Shown here piece after piece: positions 29,868-39,017 of a DNA stretch of 64,000 nt. A model generated the notes under the pieces. It was not told the origin of the DNA and did not search any database. It was given only the letters and a program-made list of their open reading frames with translations. The number at the start of each line of letters is the position of its first letter. Positions within the stretch are counted from its first letter, which is position 1. Made by a program: the position numbers and the translations under genes. Origin of the DNA: Halothece sp. PCC 7418. GTDB lineage: Bacteria > Cyanobacteriota > Cyanobacteriia > Cyanobacteriales > Rubidibacteraceae. The stretch covers positions 310,001 to 374,000 of the forward strand of contig NC_019779.1 in assembly GCF_000317635.1 (NCBI RefSeq). The letters run 5' to 3'.

Positions 29868-30638
29868 ATGACCGCCGTTAAGACAGCTACTGCTAATTTA
29901 GTTGAAGTTTTTTCCGCGATTCAAGGAGAAGGGTTAAACGTCGGGACAAGACAAATTTTTGTTCGCTTTGGCGGTTGCGACTTACGATGTCATTTTTGCG
30001 ATAGTGAGCAAACTTGGGAAAAAATTTCTCAATGTCGGATTGAGAAAACTTCAGGTCAGCGAGATTTTGAAGTCTATGCTAACCCAGTTACCCAAGAGCA
30101 ACTGTTGAGTTGGATTCGCCAACAGAATCAAAATCATCTTCATGATAGTATTAGCTTAACTGGGGGTGAACCGCTTTTACACGCCAAGTTTTTACAGCAA
30201 TTTTTACCGCAACTGAAAGCGGAAGTTGCTTTACCCATTTATTTGGAAACGGGAGGACATCGCCCACAACAGGTCTCTCTGCTTCTTGATTATATTGACT
30301 GTATTGGCATGGATATGAAATTACCCAGTGTTAGTGGGGAAAAGCATTGGCAAGCTCATGCTGACTTTTTAAGGGTTTGCATACCACAAACAAACCTTTT
30401 TGTCAAGTTAATTGTTTCGGATCAAACCAGTGAAGAAGATTTAGTCCAAGCCAGAAGCATTATTGCTAAGATCAATGCAGAGATTCCTGTGATTTTGCAG
30501 CCAGCTACCCCGATTTCGCGAGAAGCAATTTTCCCTCCGAATCCAGAACAAGTGCTCGCTTGGCAAGGTTTATTGAAAGAATCTTTATTCAGAGTGCGGG
30601 TGATCCCCCAAACCCATAAAATGATCGGTCAACTTTAA
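29868..30638 (+). CDS. queE: 7-carboxy-7-deazaguanine synthase
   Basis: QueE is a radical SAM enzyme converting 6-carboxytetrahydropterin to 7-carboxy-7-deazaguanine for queuosine synthesis. The 256-residue protein shows FSAIQGEGLNVGTRQIFVRF and the cluster motif GCDLRCHFCDSE (Cys37, Cys41, Cys44), then SLTGGEPLLHA and LETGGH. The C-terminus (VRVIPQTHKMIGQL) is typical. The next gene starts 20 bases later. The insert between the first Cys motif and LTGGEP is longer than in E. coli QueE, as in other cyanobacteria. Confidence 0.93.
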   Translation: MTAVKTATANLVEVFSAIQGEGLNVGTRQIFVRFGGCDLRCHFCDSEQTWEKISQCRIEKTSGQRDFEVYANPVTQEQLLSWIRQQNQNHLHDSISLTGGEPLLHAKFLQQFLPQLKAEVALPIYLETGGHRPQQVSLLLDYIDCIGMDMKLPSVSGEKHWQAHADFLRVCIPQTNLFVKLIVSDQTSEEDLVQARSIIAKINAEIPVILQPATPISREAIFPPNPEQVLAWQGLLKESLFRVRVIPQTHKMIGQL

Positions 30639-30658
30639 ATTATCCAATTGAGCAACGG

Positions 30659-31369
30659 TTGAAATCCTTGTCTTATTTCTTATTATCAGTGACCTCGGGA
30701 GTTCCGATTTTCCCCTTAGTGATTGTTATTGCTTTTTTAGGCGGTGTGATTCTCCTTGCAGAAGTGTTGAATCGAATCATGACCTCAGAAGTGGAATTAA
30801 CCCGCAAAGTGGTGCATATTGGTGCAGGGAACGTGATCTTAATTGCTTGGTGGTTTCACATTCCTGCTTGGATCGGGATGAGTGCAGCAGCGATCGCGGC
30901 GATTATTGCCTTATTGTCTTATTTTGTCCCCATTTTACCCAGTATCAACAGTGTGGGACGGAAAAGTCTGGGAACGTTTTTTTATGCGGTGAGTATGGGA
31001 ATTTTAATTGCTGGCTTCTTCCCACAAACACCAGAGTATGCTGCCATTGGAATCTTGACCATGGCCTGGGGAGATGGTATGGCTGCATTGATTGGTCAAG
31101 ATTTGGGTCGTCATCCCTACAAAGTTTTTGGCAACACTAAAAGTTGGGAAGGGTCGTTAACTATGGCAATCGTCAGCTATCTGATCTGCTGGCAAATTTT
31201 ACTGGTGACGCAAGGTAATCTTTGGCAAATTTGGCTGATTTCATTGATGGTCAGCGCGATCGCGACCAGTTTGGAGGCAATTTCTAAATTAGGAATTGAT
31301 AATTTAACGGTTCCCCTGGTTAGTGGTGGCTTATCTTTTCTATTCGTGCAAGCATTAATTCATTCTTAG
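30659..31369 (+). CDS. Phytol kinase-like (VTE5/DGK-type) membrane protein
   Basis: The 236-residue protein has six to seven hydrophobic helices and the conserved family motifs ELTRKVVHIGAGNV and FGNTKSWEGSLTM, plus the acidic AWGDGMAALIG segment. These occur in phytol kinases and dolichol kinase-like CTP-dependent enzymes of cyanobacteria and plants (VTE5). Phytol released from chlorophyll would be phosphorylated for tocopherol synthesis, matching the MPBQ-type methyltransferase elsewhere in the window. The start is TTG at 30659 following AACGG. It is 20 bases downstream of queE, possibly one operon. Confidence 0.83.
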   Translation: MKSLSYFLLSVTSGVPIFPLVIVIAFLGGVILLAEVLNRIMTSEVELTRKVVHIGAGNVILIAWWFHIPAWIGMSAAAIAAIIALLSYFVPILPSINSVGRKSLGTFFYAVSMGILIAGFFPQTPEYAAIGILTMAWGDGMAALIGQDLGRHPYKVFGNTKSWEGSLTMAIVSYLICWQILLVTQGNLWQIWLISLMVSAIATSLEAISKLGIDNLTVPLVSGGLSFLFVQALIHS

Positions 31370-31442
31370 TTTTCGTTACATTGAATACAGTTTGTTTTCT
31401 CTAAGCAATTCAGGCTAGATCAGAGTACCTTAGGGGGGATGA

Positions 31443-33692
31443 ATGACTGATCAGGTTAGCTCTCGTCAACAAGTTCGTTTCAATTTTTTACAATCTTGGC
31501 TGCAAAGTCTGCAACCCAAAGACCTGTTTTTAAGTTTAATGGCGGGTGGCATTACTGGTATTATCGGTGTGATCCGAGCGATTTCTTATGCAGCTTTAAT
31601 TTTTTCTGGTAGTTTAGGATCAGAATTAGGTGTGGGTGTGGGATTAACGGTTTTTAGCACAGGAATTGTTAGTTTTGTCGCTGCGATTTTTAGTGCGCTT
31701 CCCGGAATGATTGCCACCCCTTTAGCTGCACCAACAGCAATTACCGCCATTTTGGCAAGTGAAATTGTTGCTGATTTAAAAGTCAATCTTTCTTCGTCTG
31801 AAATGTTAGTGACTGTTTTAGCAGCGATCGCGCTGTCTTCTTTAGCAACTGGCTTATTTCTAATTATCTTAGGACGCTTAAAATTAGGCAGTAAAATTCG
31901 CTTTATTCCCTATCCTGTTGTCGGTGGATTTATGGCGGGAACAGGATGGTTATTAGTATCTGGTTCTATTCAAATTACTACTGATATCTCTTTAACTTTT
32001 ACCAATCTATCTACTTTTTTAACTGCCGATCCGCTTCTCCATTGGGGAGCAGCATTGATCATTGGTTTAATTCTATTAATTGTTTCCAGTCGCTATCATC
32101 ATTTCTTAGTCATGCCTGGAATGTTGTTTGGGCTCATGATTGCTTTCTATGCTGTTTTGTGGGGAACTGGAACTTCTCTAACCGCAGCGAGAGAACAAGG
32201 GTGGTTGTTAGAAACCTTTGCCTCTGGTGGACTTTGGAAACCACTCACCTTATCTGATTTGGGTGCAATTCAATGGTCAGCGATTGCCTCTCATTGGGGA
32301 TTAATTCTATCATTAATGCTGGTTAGTTTGCTGTCTCTAGTTTTAAGTAATAGTGGCATTGAATTAGTGGTTGGTCGCGATATTAGCTTGAACCGAGAAT
32401 TAGAGTCCGTTGGTATTGCTAACTTAGCCTCAGGTTTCGGCACTGGGATGACGGGTAATCAAGCATTACCCAGCACACTACTGGTGAATAAAATTGGAGC
32501 AAATAGCCGTTTATCTGGTATTTTTTCTGGAATTTTCTGTTTCTTTGTTCTGGTTCTAGGATCATCATTGATTTCCTTATTTCCCAAACCCATTTTAGGG
32601 GGATTGATTTTATATCTTGGGCTTGCTCTTCTATTAGAATGGGTTTATAAGGCCTGGTTTACACTTAGCTTCTCCGATTATTTAATTGTTATTGTCACCT
32701 TAATTGTTATCAATGCTGTTGGCTTCTTAGAAGGAATTGCAGTTGGTTTTATTATGAGCGTTATTTCCTTCATGTTTAACTATAGCCAATTAAATGTTGT
32801 TAAACACAGTTCTTCCATTGCTACCACTAGAAGTAATATTCATCGCACCGAACTAGAACGGGAAAGTTTAAGCAAAAAAGGCGACAAAGTTTATATTTTA
32901 GAATTGCAAGGCTATGTCTTTTTCGGGACAGCAGATTATCTCTTACAACAAGTGCGCGATCGCGTGGAAAAAATTAAAGAACAGCCCTTAAATTACATTA
33001 TCGTTGATTTTCGAGAAGTAGAAGGACTCGATGCATCTGGCGTTCTCACCTTTATTAAACTGTTAAAAATTGCCCGTCAACAAAATTTGACTTTAGTCTA
33101 TACCAATCTTCTGCCAAAACTAGAAACGCAGCTTCGCCAGGGGGGAGGGATTGATGATGAAGAACAACGATGCCATATCTTACCCGATTTAGATCGCGGT
33201 CTAGAGTGGTGTGAAAAGCAACTCTTACAAGAGAATAGTCCAGAAACAGGTCAAAAAAGTTCCTTAAAAGAACAACTAACCGATTTATTTCTCACGCCAG
33301 AACAAGCAGAAGATTTTGCGGAATATCTAGTTCCTCAAAGTGTTGTTGCGGGGGAAGTCATTTTTGAAGCAGGAGCGGATCAACAATGTTTATATTTTAT
33401 TGAGTCGGGACAAGTCAGTGTGCTTTTAGATTTACCCAATGGTCAAACCAAACGCTTGCAAACCCACTGTCAAGGGTCAGTTTTAGGAGAAATGCGATTT
33501 TATGGCAAACCGCCCCTTTCTTCCCTTGTGGTTGCGGATCATCCCAGTCAACTCTATCGCCTGGATCGCGATACCTTTGAAAAGATGAAACAAGCGCACC
33601 CTGACCTCGCCTATGCCCTCCAAGAATACATTGTGCGCTTCTTGTGTGATAGTTTAACCCGACGAGAAGAGCAAGTTCGCATTATTGCTTAA
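31443..33692 (+). CDS. SulP-family anion transporter with STAS and cyclic nucleotide-like domains
   Basis: The 749-residue protein has a SulP transporter core (residues about 25-440) with many membrane helices and the signatures ATPLAAPTAITA, PYPVVGGFMAGTGWLL and GMTGNQALPSTLLVNKIGANS. A STAS domain follows (about 478-590; DFREVEGLDASGVLTF) and then a cyclic nucleotide-binding-like domain (about 620-740; AGEVIFEAG, LGEMRFYGKPPLSS). In that last domain the phosphate-binding Arg expected after the Pro is a Leu, so canonical cAMP binding is doubtful. Sulfate or bicarbonate could be the substrate. It ends with a bidirectional terminator. Confidence 0.88.
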   Translation: MTDQVSSRQQVRFNFLQSWLQSLQPKDLFLSLMAGGITGIIGVIRAISYAALIFSGSLGSELGVGVGLTVFSTGIVSFVAAIFSALPGMIATPLAAPTAITAILASEIVADLKVNLSSSEMLVTVLAAIALSSLATGLFLIILGRLKLGSKIRFIPYPVVGGFMAGTGWLLVSGSIQITTDISLTFTNLSTFLTADPLLHWGAALIIGLILLIVSSRYHHFLVMPGMLFGLMIAFYAVLWGTGTSLTAAREQGWLLETFASGGLWKPLTLSDLGAIQWSAIASHWGLILSLMLVSLLSLVLSNSGIELVVGRDISLNRELESVGIANLASGFGTGMTGNQALPSTLLVNKIGANSRLSGIFSGIFCFFVLVLGSSLISLFPKPILGGLILYLGLALLLEWVYKAWFTLSFSDYLIVIVTLIVINAVGFLEGIAVGFIMSVISFMFNYSQLNVVKHSSSIATTRSNIHRTELERESLSKKGDKVYILELQGYVFFGTADYLLQQVRDRVEKIKEQPLNYIIVDFREVEGLDASGVLTFIKLLKIARQQNLTLVYTNLLPKLETQLRQGGGIDDEEQRCHILPDLDRGLEWCEKQLLQENSPETGQKSSLKEQLTDLFLTPEQAEDFAEYLVPQSVVAGEVIFEAGADQQCLYFIESGQVSVLLDLPNGQTKRLQTHCQGSVLGEMRFYGKPPLSSLVVADHPSQLYRLDRDTFEKMKQAHPDLAYALQEYIVRFLCDSLTRREEQVRIIA

Positions 33693-33731
33693 ATCAAAAT
33701 TTCTTCAGGATTGCTGTAGAAATCCAGAAAG

Positions 33732-33765
33732 AAAAAACCCTCCCTCATGGGGGGGTAGTTTTTTT
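33732..33765. terminator. Bidirectional terminator
   Basis: An A-run, the inverted repeat ACCCTCCC/GGGGGGGT around a TCAT loop, then a T-run of seven lies between the convergent SulP and porin genes. The A-tract and T-tract on opposite sides mean it can terminate transcription from both directions. Confidence 0.85.
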
Positions 33766-33795
33766 CTGTATTGTATGTATAACTCGCTTTAGCTT

Positions 33796-35439
33796 TTAGA
33801 AAGAGAAGCTAGTGCGGATAACACCAATATAGATTTCATTATTATCGGAATCGCGGTTGGGATTAAAGACAGCGATTAAACCAGGAGTGATAGAGACGTT
33901 ATCGTTAACAGGAAAATCGTAGGAAACTTCACCAATGTAAGTCCGATCTTCTTGTAAAGTGATATCGGGAGCACCTGAAATTTCACCATCTTCAAACTGA
34001 GCACGACTGGCAAAAGCAAGCCCTAACTTAGATCCTTCTTTACCAAGATCGAAGAAGGCAATGTTAGCCCCAAAAGACCAGCCATCAGTATCGAGCTCGG
34101 TATCAGTGCTTGTATCTTCAAATGCTAAGTCGATGTATTCAACGAAGCCACCGATTTCTGTACGAGACCCAAGACGAAGTGCACCGCGAGCACCAACCGC
34201 ATGTTGAGTGACTTCATTGAAGGCAGCAGCAGTGCCAGCACCACCGACATCATCGAGGGTATCCGCTAAGATTGTACTGTCACCGACGGTTTCAGTGTAG
34301 TTATAGGCAAGCCCAATATCAAAGTTGTCACCGCCATAATTCAGACCCGCCGCAGCGCTGTAATCTTGGAAAAGACCAACACTCGGATCAGTGGCATTGG
34401 AGTCGTTTGTGGTGTAGCCAACCCCAAAGGAGAGACGGTCGCTTAAGGCAATATTCGTGCTGATACCGACATCATCTTCCGCGCCAGTGCCATCAGAAAT
34501 GGCTTCTTCCCCGTCAATGGTGAAGTCACTGAGTTCAGCGCCACTACCGTAGGTATAGTCAAAAGCAGAGTCAGGGTCAAAGTCAAGGGCCCCAATTTCA
34601 ACTTGGATGTTTTGTCCGAGTGGGAAGCTATAAATTAAGTCTTCCATCTCGAAGCTGTTACCAGTATCTTCGGCGTTATCAAGACCTGCATCACCAACAC
34701 CGGTACCACCATCTTCAAAAGCACCAAAGTTAGCAGATTGGAGACTAACTTTTAATTCATCTCTTCCCGTAAAACTGGCTTCAAAGTCTAAAACGGCATC
34801 ATAAACAAAACCAGGGTTACTGTCGGTCTCTTGTCCAGCAAGATTGCCATCATGATCGCTATCACCAAAGGCAGCAGTCCCGAAGAAGACAACCGAACCG
34901 CTTAATTTAGTGGTGGTAGAGAATTGATTATCTTCTAAGAAACCAACGCGACCTTCTAAATTATCAACCCGAGTGCCGAGAGTAGCAAGTTCAGCTTCAA
35001 ATTCTTGGGTTAAGCGTTGCAGAGTTGCTAAATCTTCGCGAGTGACTTCACCGCCCGCGTTAGCAGCAATGAGACGTTCAATTTGCTGTAAACAAGCATT
35101 TAACCCAGCAGCAAATTCATAACGGGTTAAAGCACGGTTTCCGCGATAAGTGCCATCAGGATAACCTGCAATACAGCCGTAACGCTCAACTAAGTTGCGG
35201 AGCGCTTCAAATGCCCAGTCTCCAGGGGAAACATCACGAAGTTGGAAAACACTATTAACTTGGTTTAAGGAGTCAGTGTTTCCTTGATTGTTATAGTTGT
35301 CAATTTGCTCTAAAAGTTCTTGTTCAGAACTGCCAGCATTTTGAGCTAAAACGGGTTGTGCTTGAGCAGCAATGAAAGATGCACCGAGGAGGATGGGAGC
35401 AGCTTTAAATAAATGAGTAAACTTAAGATTAGACATCAT
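33796..35439 (-). CDS. SLH-domain outer membrane porin (iron uptake porin type)
   Basis: The 547-residue protein has a signal peptide (ending near QPVLAQN), an SLH domain (residues about 68-120; PGDWAFEALRNLVERYGCIAGYPDGTYRG), a coiled coil (about 130-175; AELATLGTRVDNLEGRVGFLED) and a C-terminal beta-barrel ending in Phe (VIRTSFSF). This is the cyanobacterial porin layout in which the SLH domain binds the pyruvylated cell-wall polysaccharide. RefSeq calls many of these 'iron uptake porin', but the solute is not given by sequence. The mature protein is very acidic, which fits a halophilic species. The promoter must lie in 35440-35764. Confidence 0.92.
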   Translation of the reverse strand: MMSNLKFTHLFKAAPILLGASFIAAQAQPVLAQNAGSSEQELLEQIDNYNNQGNTDSLNQVNSVFQLRDVSPGDWAFEALRNLVERYGCIAGYPDGTYRGNRALTRYEFAAGLNACLQQIERLIAANAGGEVTREDLATLQRLTQEFEAELATLGTRVDNLEGRVGFLEDNQFSTTTKLSGSVVFFGTAAFGDSDHDGNLAGQETDSNPGFVYDAVLDFEASFTGRDELKVSLQSANFGAFEDGGTGVGDAGLDNAEDTGNSFEMEDLIYSFPLGQNIQVEIGALDFDPDSAFDYTYGSGAELSDFTIDGEEAISDGTGAEDDVGISTNIALSDRLSFGVGYTTNDSNATDPSVGLFQDYSAAAGLNYGGDNFDIGLAYNYTETVGDSTILADTLDDVGGAGTAAAFNEVTQHAVGARGALRLGSRTEIGGFVEYIDLAFEDTSTDTELDTDGWSFGANIAFFDLGKEGSKLGLAFASRAQFEDGEISGAPDITLQEDRTYIGEVSYDFPVNDNVSITPGLIAVFNPNRDSDNNEIYIGVIRTSFSF

Positions 35440-35764
35440 ACCTCACACCAAAATTTAAGACCTAGTAATCAACACGAAATTGAATCTTCTAACGTTTCTG
35501 ATTTTAGTGCAAACTTCAGGGAAGATCAATATCAAATACGGTGGGAACGCGATGAATTGAATCAGTGCTATCTTTTATCTATAGCGTACTTCAGCCCTCT
35601 CCTTTGTTCAGCTAATAGTCCACTTATCTGATTGTCACAAGTCTCTTTTTTCTTCGTTGTTTAATGTTCTTAATTTGTTCTTTACTTGATGATCAAAGTC
35701 TCTAGCAATCATCTCGCAATCAAAAAAAAGAGCCCTAGATAAATTCTAGAGCTCTCTTGCTGAG
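35440..35764. other. Intergenic region between porin and tRNA-Glu
   Basis: I see no gene in these 325 bases. A 72-codon plus-strand frame at 35413-35631 overlaps the start of the porin gene and is not credible. The region contains the terminator of tRNA-Glu and should contain the porin promoter. A moderately A/T-rich stretch lies in the middle. Confidence 0.5.
35726..35756 (-). terminator. Terminator after tRNA-Glu
   Basis: On the minus strand an imperfect stem AGAGCTCTAGA/TCTAGGGCTCT around ATTTA is followed by eight T residues. It begins nine bases after the tRNA 3' end, a classical Rho-independent terminator for this single tRNA transcript. Confidence 0.88.
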
Positions 35765-35837
35765 TACCCCCAAGGGAATTCGAATCCCTGTCGCCTCCGT
35801 GAAAGGGAGGTGTCCTAGGCCTCTAGACGATGGGGGC
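35765..35837 (-). tRNA. trnE: tRNA-Glu (UUC)
   Basis: The reverse complement folds as a 73-base tRNA: acceptor GCCCCCA pairing with TGGGGGT (with the G1-U72 wobble usual for tRNA-Glu of cyanobacteria and plastids), anticodon arm CCTCC-CTTTCAC-GGAGG giving anticodon UUC, and T-arm AGGGATTCGAATTCCCT. CCA is not encoded. Besides translation, glutamyl-tRNA feeds tetrapyrrole synthesis through glutamyl-tRNA reductase, so this gene supports the chlorophyll pathway genes in the window. Confidence 0.97.
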
Positions 35838-35932
35838 TCGTCGTTCAGTCCTTTAATAATCTAACGTAGCTTTTAGGGACTGTCAACACTTTTTCCAAAA
35901 AAATCTGAATTTTTTTTCCATCTTCCCAATTC

Positions 35933-36469
35933 CTACAAGCTCTGACGCAGTTTTGACAGTTGTTTCTGCGCTTTAGGATCAAGAGCATCCATTAAAAAAC
36001 GCCCTTGGGATTTTCGGCGCGATCGCTGCTTGCTTTTAGTTTTTCGCTTTGCACCAATGACATCATTAGCCAGTTGTTGGGCAGAAAGCCATTCTGCACC
36101 ATAACCAGAAACCGTTAGCTGTTGAGCGCGATCTGAAGTGGCAACAATCAACCTTTGCTGAACCACTTTTCCTTGACGAGAATTAGTTGCACAAAATTTC
36201 TCAATATAAGTGTCTGCTGTTTCGCCATAAGCGGTATAGTAAACAGACAAATAAGGGGTTTGCGTTTCACGAAACTTAGGAGTCGTCTGGAAGTGAGCGT
36301 CAAATACAACTTGTGTGTGATAGCCCTTACTTGCCGTATAATTGATTAGCGTATCAACAAGACGGTCACGGGCAGCTTCTAAATCGCGATCGCGCAAGGA
36401 CTTGAGTTCGGACCAAGCACCGATGATGTTATAGCCATCAACTAAAAGAACTGGGGGAGCAATAGACAT
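35933..36469 (-). CDS. NYN/YacP-domain ribonuclease-like protein
   Basis: The 178-residue protein starts MSIAPPVLLVDGYNIIGAWSELKSLRDRDLEAARDRLVD and has the NYN/PIN-like signatures LLVDGYNII, VVFDAHF, TADTYIEKF and VATSDRAQQ. It resembles YacP (Rae1), a ribosome-associated endoribonuclease in Bacillus, and its uncharacterised cyanobacterial homologues. The C-terminal basic tail (KRKTKSKQRSRRKSQGR) suits RNA binding. It lies 95 bases downstream (in coordinates) of tRNA-Glu. Confidence 0.88.
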   Translation of the reverse strand: MSIAPPVLLVDGYNIIGAWSELKSLRDRDLEAARDRLVDTLINYTASKGYHTQVVFDAHFQTTPKFRETQTPYLSVYYTAYGETADTYIEKFCATNSRQGKVVQQRLIVATSDRAQQLTVSGYGAEWLSAQQLANDVIGAKRKTKSKQRSRRKSQGRFLMDALDPKAQKQLSKLRQSL

Positions 36470-36617
36470 GATTCTGCATTAAATTTATCTAAAAGGACAG
36501 GGGCTTTGAAAAAATTGTCATCGTATGTCCACAATGATAATCTGAATCAGATCGGGCTGTCTCTATCTTTCTGCTTGGTATGATGGAGAACGGATTCTTT
36601 TTTTGGAGAAATGATTT

Positions 36618-36854
36618 ATGAGTCGTCGTTGTCAACTAACTGGAAAGAAAGCAAATAACGCCTTTGCCATTTCCCACTCTCACCGCCGAACAAAAAAGCT
36701 ACAGAATGTTAACTTACAAACGAAGCGTGTTTGGTGGCCCGAAGGAAATCGTTGGGTCAAACTGACCCTTTCCACCAAAGCCATTAAAACCTTGCAAAAG
36801 AAGGGCTTGCAAAAAATGGCAGATGAAATGGGAATCAACCTTAATCAGGCATAA
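36618..36854 (+). CDS. rpmB: 50S ribosomal protein L28
   Basis: The 78-residue protein starts [46 protein letters not shown], the L28 signature. It lacks the zinc-binding Cys pairs of some L28 forms (only Cys5). TGGAGAAATG supplies a good ribosome-binding site (GGAG). It is transcribed alone, with its own terminator directly after. Confidence 0.98.
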   Translation: MSRRCQLTGKKANNAFAISHSHRRTKKLQNVNLQTKRVWWPEGNRWVKLTLSTKAIKTLQKKGLQKMADEMGINLNQA

Positions 36855-36869
36855 ACGGTTCACAGGACT

Positions 36870-36915
36870 AATGACCTGCTTTCATCGACACGGTTGTCTG
36901 GCAAAGCAGGTCATT
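36870..36915 (+). terminator. Terminator after rpmB
   Basis: A 13-bp perfect inverted repeat AATGACCTGCTTT/AAAGCAGGTCATT with a 20-base loop starts 16 bases after the rpmB stop codon and is followed by a short AT-rich tail (ATTATTTGG). The long stem and position fit an intrinsic terminator, though the T-run is weak. Confidence 0.7.
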
Positions 36916-36936
36916 ATTATTTGGAAAGTCTGCACA

Positions 36937-37131
36937 CAAAGAACAAAAATTTAGATGTCCCCCAAGAAGCGTGAAAACTGCTATGGCGTTTCCTAGTTGG
37001 TTGAGGTACGTAATGCGAGTCGGTGGATGTTCATGGTTCATAGTTCGTGGTTCATTGATTAACAACCAACAAAGAACAAAGAACAAAGAACAAAAATTTA
37101 GATGTACCCCAAGAAGCGTGAAAACTGCTAT
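36937..37131. repeat. 48-bp direct repeat pair
   Basis: The sequence starting CAAAGAACAAAAATTTAGAT and ending AAAACTGCTAT occurs at 36937-36984 and at 37084-37131 with one mismatch (GTCCCCC versus GTACCCC). The second copy is preceded by three AAAGAAC heptamers (37071-37091). Between them lies about 100 bp with no gene. The pair lies in the 339-base rpmB to rhomboid interval, which holds nothing else that I recognise. Confidence 0.9.
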
Positions 37132-37193
37132 ATAAGTTATACTTGGGAAAGTTGCCTCCCTTGACTGGTTTATTTTGAGACTCCAAATACTTA

Positions 37194-38780
37194 ATGGACT
37201 TAAACACGATTTTGCGTTTCTTAGTGATCATTTCTTGTTGTTCGTTAATTATACGAGTTTTACGTTCTCGTAGTAATTGGGGATGGTTAGGAGTCGCAAT
37301 CGGGATTCTGAGTATTATGGGAGTTTCCTTATGGTTTGCTCCCGAAAAAGTGGGTCTCATTGGTTTATTTTTATGGTTGGTGTTTGTTTTAATACCAACC
37401 CTTGGTTTAAGGCAAGTTAACCATTGGGTTTACCAAGAAAAGTTTCAGCAAGCCAAACAACTCGCTTCTTGTTTATCTTGGCTTCATCTGGGAGATGGCT
37501 GGCAAGAACAACCCAAATTTTTAAGAGCATTAGCATTAACCCAAAAAGGCGATATCGAAACAGCAGAAGCACTTTTGAATCGGTATTCTAAACCACCCCA
37601 CTATGGATTTCAATATACGGCTCAAGCGATTCGCTTTCGTATAGAAGCCCGTTGGCAAGATTGTTTAAATTGGCTACAAACAGAAATTTCTCATCAACAA
37701 TTATGGCAAAATTCAAGCCTTGCCACAGTTTATCTAAGAACTTTAGGAGAAGTTGGCGACTTAAATGGTTTGATTTGGGCGGTTCAATCTCATCAGCATC
37801 AACTGAAACATTTAGGGAATGAAATGACTGTTAATTTGGCTCGCTTATATGTTTTTGCTTTTGCTGGAGAGATTCAAGAAGTGCAAAAACTTTTTGCTTC
37901 TGCTTTAAAAGTTTATCCCAAAAATGTCCAGAACTTTTGGCTTGCTACAGCAGAAATAGCAGCAGGAAATCAAGAAATTGGACAGAAGATTTTATTCAAT
38001 ATCAACAACAAAGACTTGGCTTTAGAAGCAGCGATCGCTGCTCGCTTGAGTGAACCTTGTCCTGAGGCACAATTGATTTTAACGGCTGAATCACTCCGCA
38101 TCATTGCAGCTTTGAAACAGGACTTACAAGAAGAAATTAATTATGGTGGCGCGATCAAGATAGCACCGACTCAAGCCAATATTACTTATAGTTTAATGCT
38201 GATTAATATTCTGGTTTTTATCTTGGAAATTCAACAAGGAGGCAGTCAAAATTTAGAAACCCTTGATCAATTAGGAGCAGCAGTTCCTGAGGCAATTATT
38301 TCTGGAGAACCTTGGCGACTTTTTACTGCTAATTTTCTCCATTATGGTTCAATTCATTTAGGAAGTAATCTTTTGGGATTATGGATTCTTGGCCCTTATG
38401 TAGAATGTTATTTGGGATGGGTTCGTTACTTAATCATCTATGTCATTAGTGGCATAGCAGCGATTACAATCTTCACGCTAGTGACTCTAAAAACGGGACA
38501 AGGAGATGAAATCTTAGTCGGTGCGTCTGCTGCAATTATGGGGTTAATGGGAGCAACTTTTATGATTTTGTGGCGGGGATGGCGACAGGATAAATCAAAA
38601 CTGGCTCAAGAACGATTACGGTTAGTTGCTGTCATTATTGGTTTACAAATCATCTTTGATTTAAGTGTGGCAAATGTGAGTTTTTTAGGACATTTTTTCG
38701 GTTTAGTTTTTGGTATCATCATCACTCGAATTTTCCTTCTGATTCGGGATTCTAAACCAAGTCAAACACAATTAAACTAA
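37194..38780 (+). CDS. Rhomboid-family intramembrane serine protease with N-terminal repeat region
   Basis: The 528-residue protein has two N-terminal membrane segments (about residues 1-20 and 30-65), a soluble helical, TPR-like region (about 75-320) and a C-terminal rhomboid domain. The latter shows NFLHYGSIHLGSNLLGLW (HxxxHxxxN), the catalytic Ser445 in GASAAIMGLMGA and His500 in GHFFGLVFG. Rhomboids cut membrane proteins within the bilayer. The added tetratricopeptide-like region suggests partner binding. Its end overlaps a gene remnant on the other strand by nine bases. Confidence 0.88.
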   Translation: MDLNTILRFLVIISCCSLIIRVLRSRSNWGWLGVAIGILSIMGVSLWFAPEKVGLIGLFLWLVFVLIPTLGLRQVNHWVYQEKFQQAKQLASCLSWLHLGDGWQEQPKFLRALALTQKGDIETAEALLNRYSKPPHYGFQYTAQAIRFRIEARWQDCLNWLQTEISHQQLWQNSSLATVYLRTLGEVGDLNGLIWAVQSHQHQLKHLGNEMTVNLARLYVFAFAGEIQEVQKLFASALKVYPKNVQNFWLATAEIAAGNQEIGQKILFNINNKDLALEAAIAARLSEPCPEAQLILTAESLRIIAALKQDLQEEINYGGAIKIAPTQANITYSLMLINILVFILEIQQGGSQNLETLDQLGAAVPEAIISGEPWRLFTANFLHYGSIHLGSNLLGLWILGPYVECYLGWVRYLIIYVISGIAAITIFTLVTLKTGQGDEILVGASAAIMGLMGATFMILWRGWRQDKSKLAQERLRLVAVIIGLQIIFDLSVANVSFLGHFFGLVFGIIITRIFLLIRDSKPSQTQLN

Positions 38781-39017
38781 GTGGAAATTGATATGGAATC
38801 CATTTATGGTTGCTACATAAGGATCGAGGAGAGGGCTTGAAACACCTGGCAGTAGCGTTAAACCTTTGCCATTAATTTCTTCAGAAGCATGACGATCAAT
38901 CTCAGATGCAATTTCTTGTCTGTTTCCTTGCGCGATCGCGACATCTCCTTTTTCCAGATGACCATCAGGATACAGAATCTCGGCGTGATGAATAATTAGA
39001 TCAGTAGGCTCAGACAT
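38772..39017 (-). pseudogene. Truncated dihydroorotase-like amidohydrolase remnant
   Basis: The 81-residue frame starts MSEPTDLIIHHAEILYPDGHLEKGDVAIAQG and reaches INGKGLTLLPGV, matching the N-terminus of dihydroorotase/dihydropyrimidinase proteins (x-I-x-N-A-x-I-L-x-P-D-G to GLxLLPGVIDPQVH). After LPGV it diverges into unrelated sequence and stops; the metal-binding HxH and the whole catalytic barrel are missing. It is therefore a 5' fragment of a gene cut away by a deletion that ends next to the rhomboid gene. The start side faces the TnpB element. Confidence 0.7.
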
